NCBI GenBank assembly: GCA_963793095.1
Contig: CAWBYY010000002.1
Span: 1,426,001-1,490,000 of the forward strand
Direction of reading: 5' to 3'
DNA length: 64,000 bases
Source of the DNA: CAVWDI01 sp963793095
Lineage (GTDB): Bacteria > Chloroflexota > Anaerolineae > Anaerolineales > UBA4823
Shown here: positions 53,380 through 62,994 of the stretch, piece after piece
Numbering within the stretch: the stretch's first letter is position 1
Layout: each line of letters opens with the position of its first letter
The notes under the pieces: model-generated
The model's input: the letters and a program-made list of their open reading frames with translations, nothing else
Told to the model about the DNA's origin: nothing
The model's database searches: none
Program-made: the position numbers and the translations under genes

Positions 53380-54257
53380 ATGAAGCCAGGAAAAAAACCG
53401 CTAAAAATAACCTTCTCAGGGGTAAATTCCAGCCGTCCGTCAGAATTTATCAAGCGCCTCTACAACAGGCCAGTTTCGGCATTTGGAGCGACGGTTTTTT
53501 TCATTTTTTGTGTTGTGGCGCTGATTGGTCCTTACATCGCACCATACGGAGCGAACGAACAAATTGCCTCGGAAGCGGGCCAGCCGCCTTCTCCAGATCA
53601 CTGGTTCGGGACAGATAATCTGGGACGGGATGTTTTCAGCCGGGTAATTATCGGTGCAAGAGATATCCTGGTCCTGGCTGGGTTTGGCACCCTGATTGCG
53701 GTCCTTTTCGGCACCTGTATTGGATTGTTGAGCGGGTACTGGGTTCCTGGTTTGACGAGGGGGTGATGCGGATTTCCGACAGCTTGCTCGCTCTGCCGGC
53801 GGTATTGTTAGCGCTGCTTCTGCTGGGGACAATGGGACCTTCACGCAGGGGCGTCCTGATCGTGATTGTTATTGTTTACACGCCAATCGTCGCCCGGGTC
53901 GTCCGGAGTGTTGCCTTATCTGTAAGAAAGCGGGGATACGTGGAGATAGCCCGGGTGCAGGGCGAACCCAGAGGGGAAATATTATTCCGGGAGATCTTCC
54001 CTTCGACCGTACCTGCACTAACAGTGGAGGCAGCCCTGAGGTTTTCATACGCGATCTTTCTGGTAGCTTCGCTGGGTTTCCTGGGACTGGGTGTCCAGCC
54101 TCCGAACCCCGACTGGGGCTTGATGGTGCAGGAAGCTAGAGAACACGTAAGCCAGATCCCCTGGGCTATGTTCTTCCCTGCCGGGGCGATTGCCCTGGTG
54201 GTGATCGCGGTGAATTTACTATCAGACGGGATAAAAAGTTATCTGCAGGATTCCTGA
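53380..54257 (+). CDS. ABC transporter permease, DppC/OppC type, one frameshift
   Basis: About 293 codons. Membrane protein with HWFGTDNLGRDVFSRV and SLGFLGLGVQPPNPDWG, characteristic of the C-type permease. The frame breaks near 53742 (span 3n+2; adding a G in TGGGTTCC restores GSWFDEG-VMRISDSLLALP). It could be read as two overlapping genes, but both halves align to a single permease, so a frameshift is preferred. Confidence 0.88.
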
Positions 54258-54280
54258 TATATATCCAGTAATCGATCGAT

Positions 54281-56383
54281 ATGAGCATGGAACAGACCAG
54301 AAAACCCCCGGGCAGTCCAATCCTGCGGATTAAAGGGCTGACAGTCGCTTATAAGCTCAGAGAAAAGGTCCATAATGCCGTCCGGGATTTTTCACTGCAA
54401 ATCGAGCCGGGGCAAAAATACGGGCTGGTCGGGGAAAGCGGTTCCGGGAAGACCACAATTGCGCTGGCAATCCTGAATTACCTGGGAGAGGATGGCCTCA
54501 TTCAAGGGGGTGAGATCCAGTTTAAAGGAAAAGATTTACTGGGTTTAACGAAATCACAATTAATGGAAGTCTGGGGATCACAGATCAGCCTTGTGCCGCA
54601 GAACCCCCAGTCTTCTTTGAACCCTTCCATGCGGATTGGAGACCAGATCGCAGAGGTATTTTCAGGCAGGAATGGGGATTTTGCCGGCGATATTCAATCC
54701 AGGGTCTTAACACTGCTGGGGAGAGTCCACCTCCCCGAGCCAGGAAAAACCGCCAGGATGTACCCGCATCAGATCAGCGGTGGAATGCAGCAGCGGGTAT
54801 TGATTGCAATGGCTTTGAGTTTAAATCCGGAGCTGCTGCTTCTGGATGAGCCGACCACTGCTCTGGATGTGACCACGGAAGCCTCGATTCTCGACCTGCT
54901 GCAGGAGGAGATCACCGGCTCAGGTTCCTCAGCCCTGTATGTCACCCATAATCTCGGCGTGGCAGCCCAGTTTTGTGACCGCTTAGCCGTGCTGTATGCC
55001 GGCGACCTGGTTGAAGATGGACCCCTTTTGGATATATTCCAGAGACCCCTTCACCCGTATACAACCGGGCTGATTGCCAGCATCCCCAATCCCGGCGTTT
55101 CAAGACGGGAGTCAAAATTAATCTCAATTCCCGGGCAAATCCCTCCGTTAGGCGACCGCCCGGCTGGATGTGTCTTCGCCCCGCGCTGCCCAATCGCGGT
55201 AAACATCTGTTCACAGACCCCGCCGCTCACAAAAACCGGCGCCAACCGGGCTGTAAGATGCCACCGCTGGGAAGAAATTGACGTGGGGTTAATAAAAAGA
55301 GGGACGCTCTTTTCGACATATGGCGTTGATAAACCAGAAAAAATTACCAAACCCCTCTTCGATAACGCCAGAAACTTACTGGAATTAAACGAGACGGGGG
55401 TTCACTTTGAACTGCCGCGCTCAGTGGCCGCTGTATTTACCGGGAGACCGCCGGATACCCTGAAAGCTGTCAACGGAGTCAGCTTCTCCATTCCAGAAGG
55501 AGGCACGCTTGGCCTGGTCGGCGAAAGCGGAAGCGGCAAAACAACCCTCGCCCGGGCGATCATGGGGCTTGAACTGCTTACAAATGGGGAGGTTGAATTC
55601 GCAGGCAAGGCCTTGCCCCCAAAATTATCCGAGCGGGACTTTGAGACTTTAAAACGACTGCAGATTGTATTTCAAAATCCGGATGAAGCATTAAACCCGC
55701 ACCTTAAGGTGGGTACCTCAATCCAGATTCCGGTCCAACGCCTGCTTTCATGCGACCGTTATGATGCTGAAAAAAGAGCAATCCAGCTGCTGGAGGCTGT
55801 CCAACTGCCCGCGGAATATTTTAATAAAAAACCTCACCAGCTCAGCGGAGGGGAAAAACAGCGGGCAGCTCTGGCGCGCTCGTTTGTTTCCAATCCCAGC
55901 CTGTTAATTGTCGATGAACCGCTGTCATCCCTGGATGTATCCGTGCAGGCGGCAGTACTGAACATGCTGGATGAGCTCCAGCAAAAGGAGGCTAATTCGC
56001 TGTTGTTCATATCGCATAACCTGGCGGTAATCGGTTACATGGCTGACATTGTGGCAGTCATCTACCGCGGTTACCTGATGGAGGTATCGCGGATTGAAGA
56101 ACTATTTTCACCGCCGTACCACCCTTATACCGAGGCGCTGCTGTCAGCTATCCCCATCCCGGATCCGTTAGTGACCAGAGCCAGGATCCGCCTGGAAGGC
56201 GATATCCCCAGCCCGGTCGATGAACCCCGCGGGTGCCCTTTCCACACAAGATGCCCAAGAGTACTGGGAGATACCTGTAAAACCGAGCAGCCTGGATGGC
56301 AGTTTGACCGGCATGGCAACCGTTTTTACTGCCATATCCCGCTGGAGGAGCTGGAAAATAGCCAGGACTTCCTTTTCGAATAA
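54281..56383 (+). CDS. Double ABC ATPase, fused DppD-DppF
   Basis: 700 residues with two complete ABC domains: GESGSGKT twice (about residues 52 and 413), signature ISGGMQQR and LSGGEKQR, Walker B LLLLDEP and LLIVDEP. Each half ends with the oligopeptide-specific Cys-rich tail (FAPRCP and FHTRCP). The proteins are two polypeptides in Dpp/Opp systems; here they are fused in one. Gene order is unusual: permease B follows rather than precedes. Confidence 0.92.
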   Translation: MSMEQTRKPPGSPILRIKGLTVAYKLREKVHNAVRDFSLQIEPGQKYGLVGESGSGKTTIALAILNYLGEDGLIQGGEIQFKGKDLLGLTKSQLMEVWGSQISLVPQNPQSSLNPSMRIGDQIAEVFSGRNGDFAGDIQSRVLTLLGRVHLPEPGKTARMYPHQISGGMQQRVLIAMALSLNPELLLLDEPTTALDVTTEASILDLLQEEITGSGSSALYVTHNLGVAAQFCDRLAVLYAGDLVEDGPLLDIFQRPLHPYTTGLIASIPNPGVSRRESKLISIPGQIPPLGDRPAGCVFAPRCPIAVNICSQTPPLTKTGANRAVRCHRWEEIDVGLIKRGTLFSTYGVDKPEKITKPLFDNARNLLELNETGVHFELPRSVAAVFTGRPPDTLKAVNGVSFSIPEGGTLGLVGESGSGKTTLARAIMGLELLTNGEVEFAGKALPPKLSERDFETLKRLQIVFQNPDEALNPHLKVGTSIQIPVQRLLSCDRYDAEKRAIQLLEAVQLPAEYFNKKPHQLSGGEKQRAALARSFVSNPSLLIVDEPLSSLDVSVQAAVLNMLDELQQKEANSLLFISHNLAVIGYMADIVAVIYRGYLMEVSRIEELFSPPYHPYTEALLSAIPIPDPLVTRARIRLEGDIPSPVDEPRGCPFHTRCPRVLGDTCKTEQPGWQFDRHGNRFYCHIPLEELENSQDFLFE

Positions 56384-56418
56384 ACATCCTTTATGGTTTC
56401 TGTCTGCGATTTAATCTA

Positions 56419-57366
56419 ATGTCGAAATATTTACTCCGCCGGTTTATCTTTATGCTGGTCACGATTCTGTTCACTTCCTTGATCGTGTTTGCCATTACGC
56501 AGTACCTGCCGGGCGATATCGCCCGGGTGATCCTGGGGAGGGAAGCCGGTGAAGCCCAGCTGGAAGTGCTGAGGGCTAAACTGGGGCTGGATGACCCGCT
56601 TCCAGTCCAGTATCTGCGCTGGCTGGGGGGGTTCCTGTCAGGGGACTGGGGGATGAGCTTCAGCACAAATACCCCAATCATGCCCCTGGTGCTGGGCAGG
56701 TTCAGGAATTCGATGATGCTGGCGGTACTGACTCTGTTTATCGCCATCCCGCTGTCAATCGGGCTGGGAGTGGCGGCCGGGCTGAAAGAGAATAAAACCA
56801 CAGATAACGTCATCAGCATCAGTTCACTTTCGGTGGTCGGTCTGCCCGAATTTGTGACCGGACTGGTATTGATCCAGGTGTTTACATTCCGGCTGGGGCT
56901 GCTGCCTGCAAATTCGTCCATCCCACCGGGGACTTCGTTTTTTGAAGCGCTGCCGATGTTGATCCTGCCGGCGCTGACCGCGACCCTGGTGCTGCTGGCT
57001 TATGTCACCAGACTTACCAGGGCAGGGGTGGTGGAGGAGTTAAAAAAGCCCTATGTCAGGACTGCAGAGTTGAAGGGATTATCAAGGAGAAACCTGATCC
57101 TGAAGCATGTGCTGAGGAATTCACTCCTCCCGACAATCACGGTGGTAGCGATCAGCATTGGATGGTTAATCAGCGGATTAATTGTGATCGAGAACGTTTT
57201 TAATTACCCGGGCCTGGGCAGGTTGTTGATGTTCGCGATTGACCGCAGGGACATCCCGTTAATGCAGGCGATCGCCCTGATCACGGTGGTGGTCTTTGCA
57301 TTCTCCAATTTGTTTGCTGATATACTCTACGCTTACCTGAACCCCCGCATCCGGTTTGGCGAATAA
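56419..57366 (+). CDS. ABC transporter permease, DppB/OppB type
   Basis: 315 residues. Starts MSKYLLRRFIFMLVTILFTSLIVF, then GLDDPLPVQYLRWLGG, all characteristic of the B-type permease, with conserved EAA loop. It is the second permease of the operon, partner of the DppC-type protein. No strong Shine-Dalgarno sequence. Confidence 0.92.
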   Translation: MSKYLLRRFIFMLVTILFTSLIVFAITQYLPGDIARVILGREAGEAQLEVLRAKLGLDDPLPVQYLRWLGGFLSGDWGMSFSTNTPIMPLVLGRFRNSMMLAVLTLFIAIPLSIGLGVAAGLKENKTTDNVISISSLSVVGLPEFVTGLVLIQVFTFRLGLLPANSSIPPGTSFFEALPMLILPALTATLVLLAYVTRLTRAGVVEELKKPYVRTAELKGLSRRNLILKHVLRNSLLPTITVVAISIGWLISGLIVIENVFNYPGLGRLLMFAIDRRDIPLMQAIALITVVVFAFSNLFADILYAYLNPRIRFGE

Positions 57367-57383
57367 AGGGCATCCCGAGAGAT

Positions 57384-58184
57384 ATGAGTCAAAGCTTGCG
57401 CTTCATCACATATTTAGCACCAAAACTGTACCCGCTGTACGGTTATCTGACGGGTTATGTTTCCAGAAAGCTTGGATTGAAATCAGAGTTTGTAATGGGC
57501 AAATCGTACGCCCAGCTCCAACGCGGCGAGGCGGATGTGAGTTTTGTGTGCGGGCTGCCTTATGTGCTGATCTCCGGGGCGAACCCGGACCTGCTTGAAC
57601 CGCTGGCTGCCCCGGTAATCCAGGGAGAGCGCTACCAGGACAGGCCAATCTATTTTTCGGATGTGATTGTGAGGACCGGTTCCAGCGCGAACAGTTTTGA
57701 GGACCTGCAGGGGTGCAGCTGGGCTTACAACGAGACCGAGTCGCAGTCAGGGTACGGGATCACCCTGTACACATTGTTAAAAATGGGAAAAACGGACGGG
57801 TTTTTCGGGGAGGTAATCCGGTCCGGCTACCACCAGAAATCGATCCAGATGGTGGTTGATGGGGAAGTTGAAGCATCCGCAATTGATTCCCACCTGCTGG
57901 ATGTTGAACTCAGGGAGCAGAAGGGACTGAAGAAGAAACTGAGGATTATTGATGCGTTGGGACCTTCGACCATCCAGCCGGTTGTCGCCAGTAAAAATCT
58001 GGACAGATACATCCGGGAGGACATCCGGGCGATCCTGCTGGAAATCGGGGACGACCCGGCGGCACGCAAGATGCTGGATTTTGGGTTGGTGAGGAGGTTT
58101 GTGGCTGTGGATGAGCGTTCCTACGAGGACATCCGCAGGATGAGGGCTGATTGCGAACAGGCTGGTTTTACGGTCCTGCGCTGA
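57384..58184 (+). CDS. PhnD-like substrate-binding domain protein without a signal peptide
   Basis: 266 residues resembling phosphate/phosphonate (PhnD-type) periplasmic binding proteins: SYAQLQRGEADVSFVCGLPYV and FEDLQGCSWAYNETESQSG are characteristic. It begins MSQSLRFITYLAPKL with no recognisable signal peptide or lipobox. It starts 17 bases after the permease, so it seems part of the operon, but its relation to an oligopeptide-type transporter is unclear: it may be a cytoplasmic ligand sensor. Confidence 0.75.
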   Translation: MSQSLRFITYLAPKLYPLYGYLTGYVSRKLGLKSEFVMGKSYAQLQRGEADVSFVCGLPYVLISGANPDLLEPLAAPVIQGERYQDRPIYFSDVIVRTGSSANSFEDLQGCSWAYNETESQSGYGITLYTLLKMGKTDGFFGEVIRSGYHQKSIQMVVDGEVEASAIDSHLLDVELREQKGLKKKLRIIDALGPSTIQPVVASKNLDRYIREDIRAILLEIGDDPAARKMLDFGLVRRFVAVDERSYEDIRRMRADCEQAGFTVLR

Positions 58185-58226
58185 CCGCCTGTGCTCAGGC
58201 ACCACCCCGGGATAATTCAGGGTTTC

Positions 58227-58255
58227 TTGACAGCCAAAAATCGATCAGATAAAAT
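58227..58255 (+). promoter_or_regulatory. Sigma70-type promoter of tRNA-Ala
   Basis: TTGACA (58227-58232), 17 bases, TAAAAT (58250-58255), 18 bases before the tRNA. Confidence 0.8.
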
Positions 58256-58273
58256 GCAGTTGAATAATTGAGC

Positions 58274-58346
58274 GGGCCTGTAGCGCAGTTGGGAGCGCGC
58301 CTCAATCGCACTGAGGAGGTCAGGGGTTCGAATCCCCTCAGGTCCA
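58274..58346 (+). tRNA. tRNA-Ala(CGC)
   Basis: Acceptor GGGCCTG/CAGGTCC with the G3:U70 wobble pair that identifies alanine tRNAs. Anticodon stem CCTCA/TGAGG, loop ATCGCAC, anticodon CGC. T arm AGGGG-TTCGAAT-CCCCT. CCA is not fully encoded. Confidence 0.95.
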
Positions 58347-58354
58347 CCTATTTT

Positions 58355-58380
58355 ACCCCCACCTGTGGGGGTTTCTTCTA
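58355..58380 (+). terminator. Terminator of tRNA-Ala
   Basis: ACCCCCAC and GTGGGGGT inverted repeat with a tight loop, followed by TTCTTCTATTT. Confidence 0.7.
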
Positions 58381-58872
58381 TTTATTGACCTAGATGTGGG
58401 GGGTATTGAGCTTGGGGCAGCGATTGTTGATGCCGATCTGGTGCAACCTGGTGCAACCCGGTGCAACCCGGTGTAACTTCTTGCTTTTGTTTCTTCATGT
58501 TGAGTTGAATACCAGAGATACCTGGGATCTGGGGTTATCTTAAAGGGATTTCCGATAAGCCAAAATATTATGCATACATCAATTCAAAATAGACAAAATT
58601 AAGAAAGTGCTTGTCAAGACAAAGTGGAGGATCTTAGTTGAGGTAAATTCATACTAAATTATTGGTGAACATTGGGTTTAATAATCAAAAAATTTTGAGA
58701 ATTTAATGAAATAGGTCTATCTTCTTGAATCATATCGAGTTCCTTTAGAGTGATCCAAAATATTGATTTTTTGTAAGATGAATTTACAAAACATGGTTAG
58801 GTTCAGGTTCCAGGGTTTATCCGATAATTTTTTATTTCATTTATAATTATTTATCTACAATATGAGAGGTAA
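58381..58872. other. Non-coding AT-rich region downstream of tRNA-Ala
   Basis: Nearly 500 bases with stops in all frames. Apart from the short tandem repeat at 58440-58477, nothing recognised. Confidence 0.4.
58440..58477 (+). repeat. Short tandem repeat of 10 bases
   Basis: About four copies of GGTGCAACCY in tandem. Confidence 0.8.
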
Positions 58873-59712
58873 TTAATTGTCTTTAAGAGTTTGGGGAAAT
58901 ACGAGCTGATCGAACAAATTGGATTCGTCCAGACGCAGATGGAGATCGTGGAGGAGGGCATAGGCATCCTCCTGCTTGCGTCCGCCCAGATGGAGCGAGG
59001 GGATGATCTTGGTCACTGGATCGATGGCCAGCCAGAGCCACTGGACGCCGGTTCGAACCTTGGCATGCAACTCGTCCAACTGGACGAAGGTGAGGACCAG
59101 GCCCTGGAAGTAGCGGTTGTGCAGCAGCATACTGTGGGTGCCCATGCGTTGGAGCCAGCGCGTGATTGTCGAGTCGGCGTGGCCTGTGTAGCGAACCAAG
59201 ACAGAAATATCGACGCCTTCGGCCATGAGCCAGAGCACCATCTCGATGCGATCGGATGCTGTCTTCAGGTAATAGAGTGGGGTGTTGCGGCGACAGGTGA
59301 AATCCTTGCGGCAGTCCTGACAGCGGAAATGCTGGATGTCTCCCTTGATGCCGCGTTTGCCGTTGCCGACGAGGGCGTGGATTTGGTCATCAGTGATGCG
59401 GAAGTATTCGCATAGTGGATTGAGACAGGCGAAACCAGCGGTGCAGATCTCTTTCTTGCGTCCTCGAGTGCTCTTGCGCTCGGAATAGGGTTCCACGTCA
59501 CGCTGGACTGGGCGGGACTCCAGGCTCAAGCCCTGAGAGCAGTGTGGGCAATCCTTTGGCGATCGGGGTTTCCAGTGTCGAGGCAGGCGCGCTTTGGCTT
59601 GTTTCCACCTACGTCTGAGGCGAGGGGCGTAGGTTTGCCAGCCAACCTTCAAGAGCAGGGCGGCAAAGAGAATCAGCAGGAGCCGGTCGAAATCGAGCAG
59701 TTGGTGGAACAT
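58873..59712 (-). pseudogene. DDE-type transposase (IS1-like), truncated at the C-terminus
   Basis: 279 residues. N-terminal hydrophobic segment, then zinc-ribbon CPHC…CLNPLC and FRCQDCRKDFTCRRNTPLYYLK, as in IS1-like transposases; the catalytic part shows VQLDELHAKV and WLWLAIDP (two Asp positions) but ends before a third acidic residue. Family assignment is tentative. No terminal inverted repeats were found by eye. Confidence 0.65.
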
Positions 59713-59968
59713 GAGCTGTGAGGATACCTGCTGGTGACTTCGGCGATTGAGAGCAGTGCAGATGTCTCAATCGTTCACCCAGACAGCTGTATTGTCAAGC
59801 AGTCCATCCTTGCTCAATTATCCGTCGTTCCCGTGGGGAGTACCCATGCTGTGTGGATGGATCATTTAGACCATACGGGCATCCACAAAGCGCTCGGCAT
59901 CATCACCAGTTATCCTGTTTTTTGTATGAACAAGAGTTTGCACCATAATTCGCTTGGAGGAAAAAACA

Positions 59969-61369
59969 ATGACTGGTAGAAACGATCCTTGCCCTTGCGG
60001 AAGTGGCAAGAAATACAAAAAATGTTGCTTACCCAAAGACCGGGCGTCTCGCAATCAAAAGATAAGAACGAACATAGGCCAAGATCTGTCTGAAGAGACA
60101 ATTCCCCCAACAACTGAAACAAGCCTGCCTGCAAACCTCATTCCCACTGATGATTGGCGACCGGAACCAGAAGATGAAGCTGTTGATCCGCTCTTAGAGC
60201 GCATCAATGCCTTTTGGGATGATTTCATGGACGCGCCTTATGAACACAAATGGGCGGCGGTCACAAAGATGCTGGCAGAAGAACCGGAATTGTGTGATGG
60301 CGAAATGGTTTTTGAAACAGCCAATGATTTGTTTGGGCCATCTGTTGCTGCCGGCGAAATAGACCGTTATAAAGCGCTGTTAAACCAGTTTGAAGAAGTT
60401 GTTCCCGAAGCCTACGAAGAAGAACTGCATTACATTTTGGATTGGCGCATCCAGATCGCTTTGATTGAAGGAGACGATGCCGGCGTTGAGCGTTATTTCT
60501 TACAATTTTCGCCGTTGGCTGGCGAAAATTTAGACCTCTACTATCGTGTTATCAGCGCTCTGGCCTATCACGGCAGGTTAGCTGTTTTGCATGAAGGAAT
60601 GCGGCAGGCACGGCCGTTTATCGCCGATGCCGATGGTTTGGTCGAATGGGCTTGCGGAGAATTTACGGAAAAACTAGGCGATATTGAACTCTTCCGCCAG
60701 CTTGAACAAAATGACCATCTCACAGCAGACGACCCTGCTTTACAACAACGCCTGGCTGAATATGAATTGACAATTGAGCCGGAAATGCTGTCGCCTATTC
60801 TGGATTATCGAGCCGGTCATAAAACACCCTCCTGGACGCCGGATGATTTTAAGTTGTCAGGTCGTAAAACGAACGACCCAGCCAAAAAAGCTTTGGCCCT
60901 TTTGTTAGCGGCGTTTGCCCATTTTGCCCATGTCGAGGAAGGGGTTTCACATACGAAAGCGGAAATGGCCTGTGATGAATTAAGGAGCTATATTTTCGGA
61001 CGTCATGCCGGAGAGTTAGATGAGCATGAGGATGATTTCGATTACGGCCGTGCCCCCAGACACAAGAGACGGCCCACGAACTATTACGCCCTCCGCCCCG
61101 ACGCCAAAACCTTAGACCGGCACATGGCACAGTTGATGGGATTTCTATCCTTCCGCCATTATGAAGCGTTTGCTCTGTTTGAACTGCTCCCTGCATGGCT
61201 GCGTTTTCTCACCAAATACGAGTTGCTTGATGAAGAGACTCGTTTGCAGACACTTAAAGAGATGCACTATCTCAAAGACTCCTATATTCAAATCGCAATC
61301 AACCACGTTACCGATCCCATCCTTAAACAAAACGTGGTTGACTGGCCATATGACTCAACAGAAAAGTAG
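59969..61369 (+). CDS. SEC-C motif protein of unknown function
   Basis: 466 residues from ATG 59969, preceded by GGAGG eight bases upstream. Residues 4-20 are a SEC-C zinc-binding motif (NDPCPCGSGKKYKKCC). The rest is mostly helical and acidic, with no domain recognised; a possible repeat-like helical array is suggested. SEC-C motifs bind zinc and mediate contacts with SecB or ribosomes in SecA. It lies in the accessory region, flanked by transposase remnants; its codon use appears comparable to its neighbours. Confidence 0.75.
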   Translation: MTGRNDPCPCGSGKKYKKCCLPKDRASRNQKIRTNIGQDLSEETIPPTTETSLPANLIPTDDWRPEPEDEAVDPLLERINAFWDDFMDAPYEHKWAAVTKMLAEEPELCDGEMVFETANDLFGPSVAAGEIDRYKALLNQFEEVVPEAYEEELHYILDWRIQIALIEGDDAGVERYFLQFSPLAGENLDLYYRVISALAYHGRLAVLHEGMRQARPFIADADGLVEWACGEFTEKLGDIELFRQLEQNDHLTADDPALQQRLAEYELTIEPEMLSPILDYRAGHKTPSWTPDDFKLSGRKTNDPAKKALALLLAAFAHFAHVEEGVSHTKAEMACDELRSYIFGRHAGELDEHEDDFDYGRAPRHKRRPTNYYALRPDAKTLDRHMAQLMGFLSFRHYEAFALFELLPAWLRFLTKYELLDEETRLQTLKEMHYLKDSYIQIAINHVTDPILKQNVVDWPYDSTEK

Positions 61370-61629
61370 TCGCGTACTCAAATTCAGGCAGTGGTCCTGC
61401 AAATGGGAACGCCGCCAATGTAGGGAAATGTAAGAGCCAATTTGTCAATGGCTGTGGTAATTTTCACAGCGCAAGAAATTGGGCCGTACTGGCTACTTAG
61501 CTCATCCGCCAGCGATTCAGTCAGGCAGCTCCCACTGTGAAATGCCCCGTATGGTCAAGAAACTACACCGACAGACCTTTTCAGTCGAGTACAATCGCCA
61601 GTAGCTGATAGAATAGCCGTCTTTCGATC
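61370..61629. other. Non-coding region next to the ISL3 remnant
   Basis: No gene seen. On the minus strand, TTGGCTCTTACATTTCC (plus 61426-61442) resembles an ISL3-type inverted-repeat end, but its orientation does not match the transposase remnant beside it, so it is not annotated as such. Confidence 0.3.
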
Positions 61630-61852
61630 AACGAAAGCGCCGAACAGTCAGCAGCAATTGAACCTAATACTCGCTGATCGGCAGATCGCATGGTTTGCGA
61701 GCATAGTAACTGTGTACACTGGCTGAACTAGTGTCACAGGTCGGACATGTTGCTTGGCTTCTGTTGGTATGTGCTTCGATTATCACGATGGCATCAGCCA
61801 TATGAATCTCGTCAACAATGCATCCGGGCAGATTGATCGGCAAGGAAAACAT
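61630..61852 (-). pseudogene. ISL3-family transposase, N-terminal remnant
   Basis: Starts MFSLPINLPGCIVDEI and contains CPTC…SVHSYYARKPCDLPIS, the zinc-finger N-terminus of ISL3 transposases. After a stop at 61664-61666 the reading continues VQLLLTVRRFR before another stop, matching the next ISL3 segment. The catalytic domain is missing. Confidence 0.8.
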
Positions 61853-62057
61853 GGCATCTGGGGCACCTCAATGAAGGCTTTGATGGTGTCCATCCCAGAA
61901 TATCGCCTATCTTGCACCGAGGCCAAAGCTCAGCACGAAATTTGCGGAAGAACCAGTTTTTGGGATACCCTCACCCATTACCTAAAATTGATGCGAAACT
62001 GTCCCAAAAGCAGGTCTATTTTTATCAATTTTCATATTCATGAAATTAGGAGAAACA

Positions 62058-62624
62058 ATGAACAGCATTAAGTTAATCAGTTTTAATTGGAGAAGAATTG
62101 TCCTTATGCTTCTGTTTGTACTTTTGTTGGGCGGGGCGGCGCGGCCTGCGCAGGCGCAGGGCACCACCTACACTTTGAATGACGAAGCAAGTTGTCTCCT
62201 TTTGGGCGGGTTTTGGCTTTGGTCTTCTTACGCATGTGAATTTTTCTCCTTGTCGGTTGGAAGTGGTAACACGTTGAATATAAGCGTTATCGAAGTTCAC
62301 ATCCAAGGCTTGTCAAATTCCGGAATCATTAACAATGATAGCAGCTACCTATATCTCGAAGATGACGTAAGTAAAAACTACGGCGTCATTAACAACAATA
62401 GCACTTTATACGTCAATGCAACTCTTAACAACAACAATGGCACCTTCAACAACTATGGCCACATCGGTATATACGGCACCTTCAACAACAATGGCACCTT
62501 CAACAATTATTGTGGGGGGACCATCAGTGGTGGTATTTCAGGGAACCCCGTTGAACAAAAATGTGATAGCGTCGGTGATGGTATGGGGGCCAATCGCATC
62601 TTCTTGCCGCTGGTCGCTCGATAG
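62058..62624 (+). CDS. Secreted Asn-rich repeat protein with FLPLVAR tail
   Basis: 188 residues from ATG 62058, with AGGAG Shine-Dalgarno at 62048-62052. Signal peptide ending AQA. Central short Asn/Gly repeats (NNNGTFNNYG-like, about residues 90-155), likely forming a beta-solenoid or filament-like stack. The last residues are NRIFLPLVAR, matching the tails of the C25 protease and the giant DUF11 protein, so I infer a common fate at the cell surface. Function unknown. Confidence 0.75.
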   Translation: MNSIKLISFNWRRIVLMLLFVLLLGGAARPAQAQGTTYTLNDEASCLLLGGFWLWSSYACEFFSLSVGSGNTLNISVIEVHIQGLSNSGIINNDSSYLYLEDDVSKNYGVINNNSTLYVNATLNNNNGTFNNYGHIGIYGTFNNNGTFNNYCGGTISGGISGNPVEQKCDSVGDGMGANRIFLPLVAR

Positions 62625-62994
62625 CGGAAAGAGAGTCGGCGGCGGGCGAAGCGGCCCCGGACGCGGAGATGCAGTCGGGGATTTATCTGCCGCCGATCTA
62701 TGGTCGATAGCTGTCCGTCGCTGCATTCCGGCAATGGGCCAGACGCGCCTCGTACATGCGCTGAACACCCTGGTCCATTCCCGGAATGCAAGCACGCCGC
62801 CAATAGTCGTAGGTGCGCTTTCTATAGCGCACGGAGCTGCCATGCCCGATGCGTCCCTCTGCGGGTGGACCCCGGCGGTATGGAGATTGCCAGCTGCGGT
62901 GTGGCGATCTTTCGCCCCGCCAGTGCCGGGACTTGCACCAGGGTGCTTGTATTTCAGGAATGGCCCTATTGTGTCCTTTTAGGTGAAATGCGCA
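62625..62994. other. Intergenic region, no gene recognised
   Basis: GC-rich. An open frame on the minus strand (62698-63108) overlaps the DUF433 gene and has no recognisable domain; I regard it as non-coding or a decayed fragment. Confidence 0.35.

Noticed and set aside
53380..54257. Two overlapping genes encoding half-permeases (ends at 53766, starts at 53763)
   Set aside because: Both halves align to one DppC-type permease and a single missing G explains the break; other nearby genes show the same error type.
58440..58477. CRISPR array
   Set aside because: A ten-base minisatellite with no spacers; no cas genes in the window.
59734..59979. Plus-strand ORF between the transposase remnant and the SEC-C gene
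   Set aside because: No domain and no ribosome site, and it overlaps the SEC-C start.
61426..61442. GGCTCTT-like ISL3 inverted repeat
   Set aside because: Orientation does not match the remnant at 61630-61852 and no partner was found.
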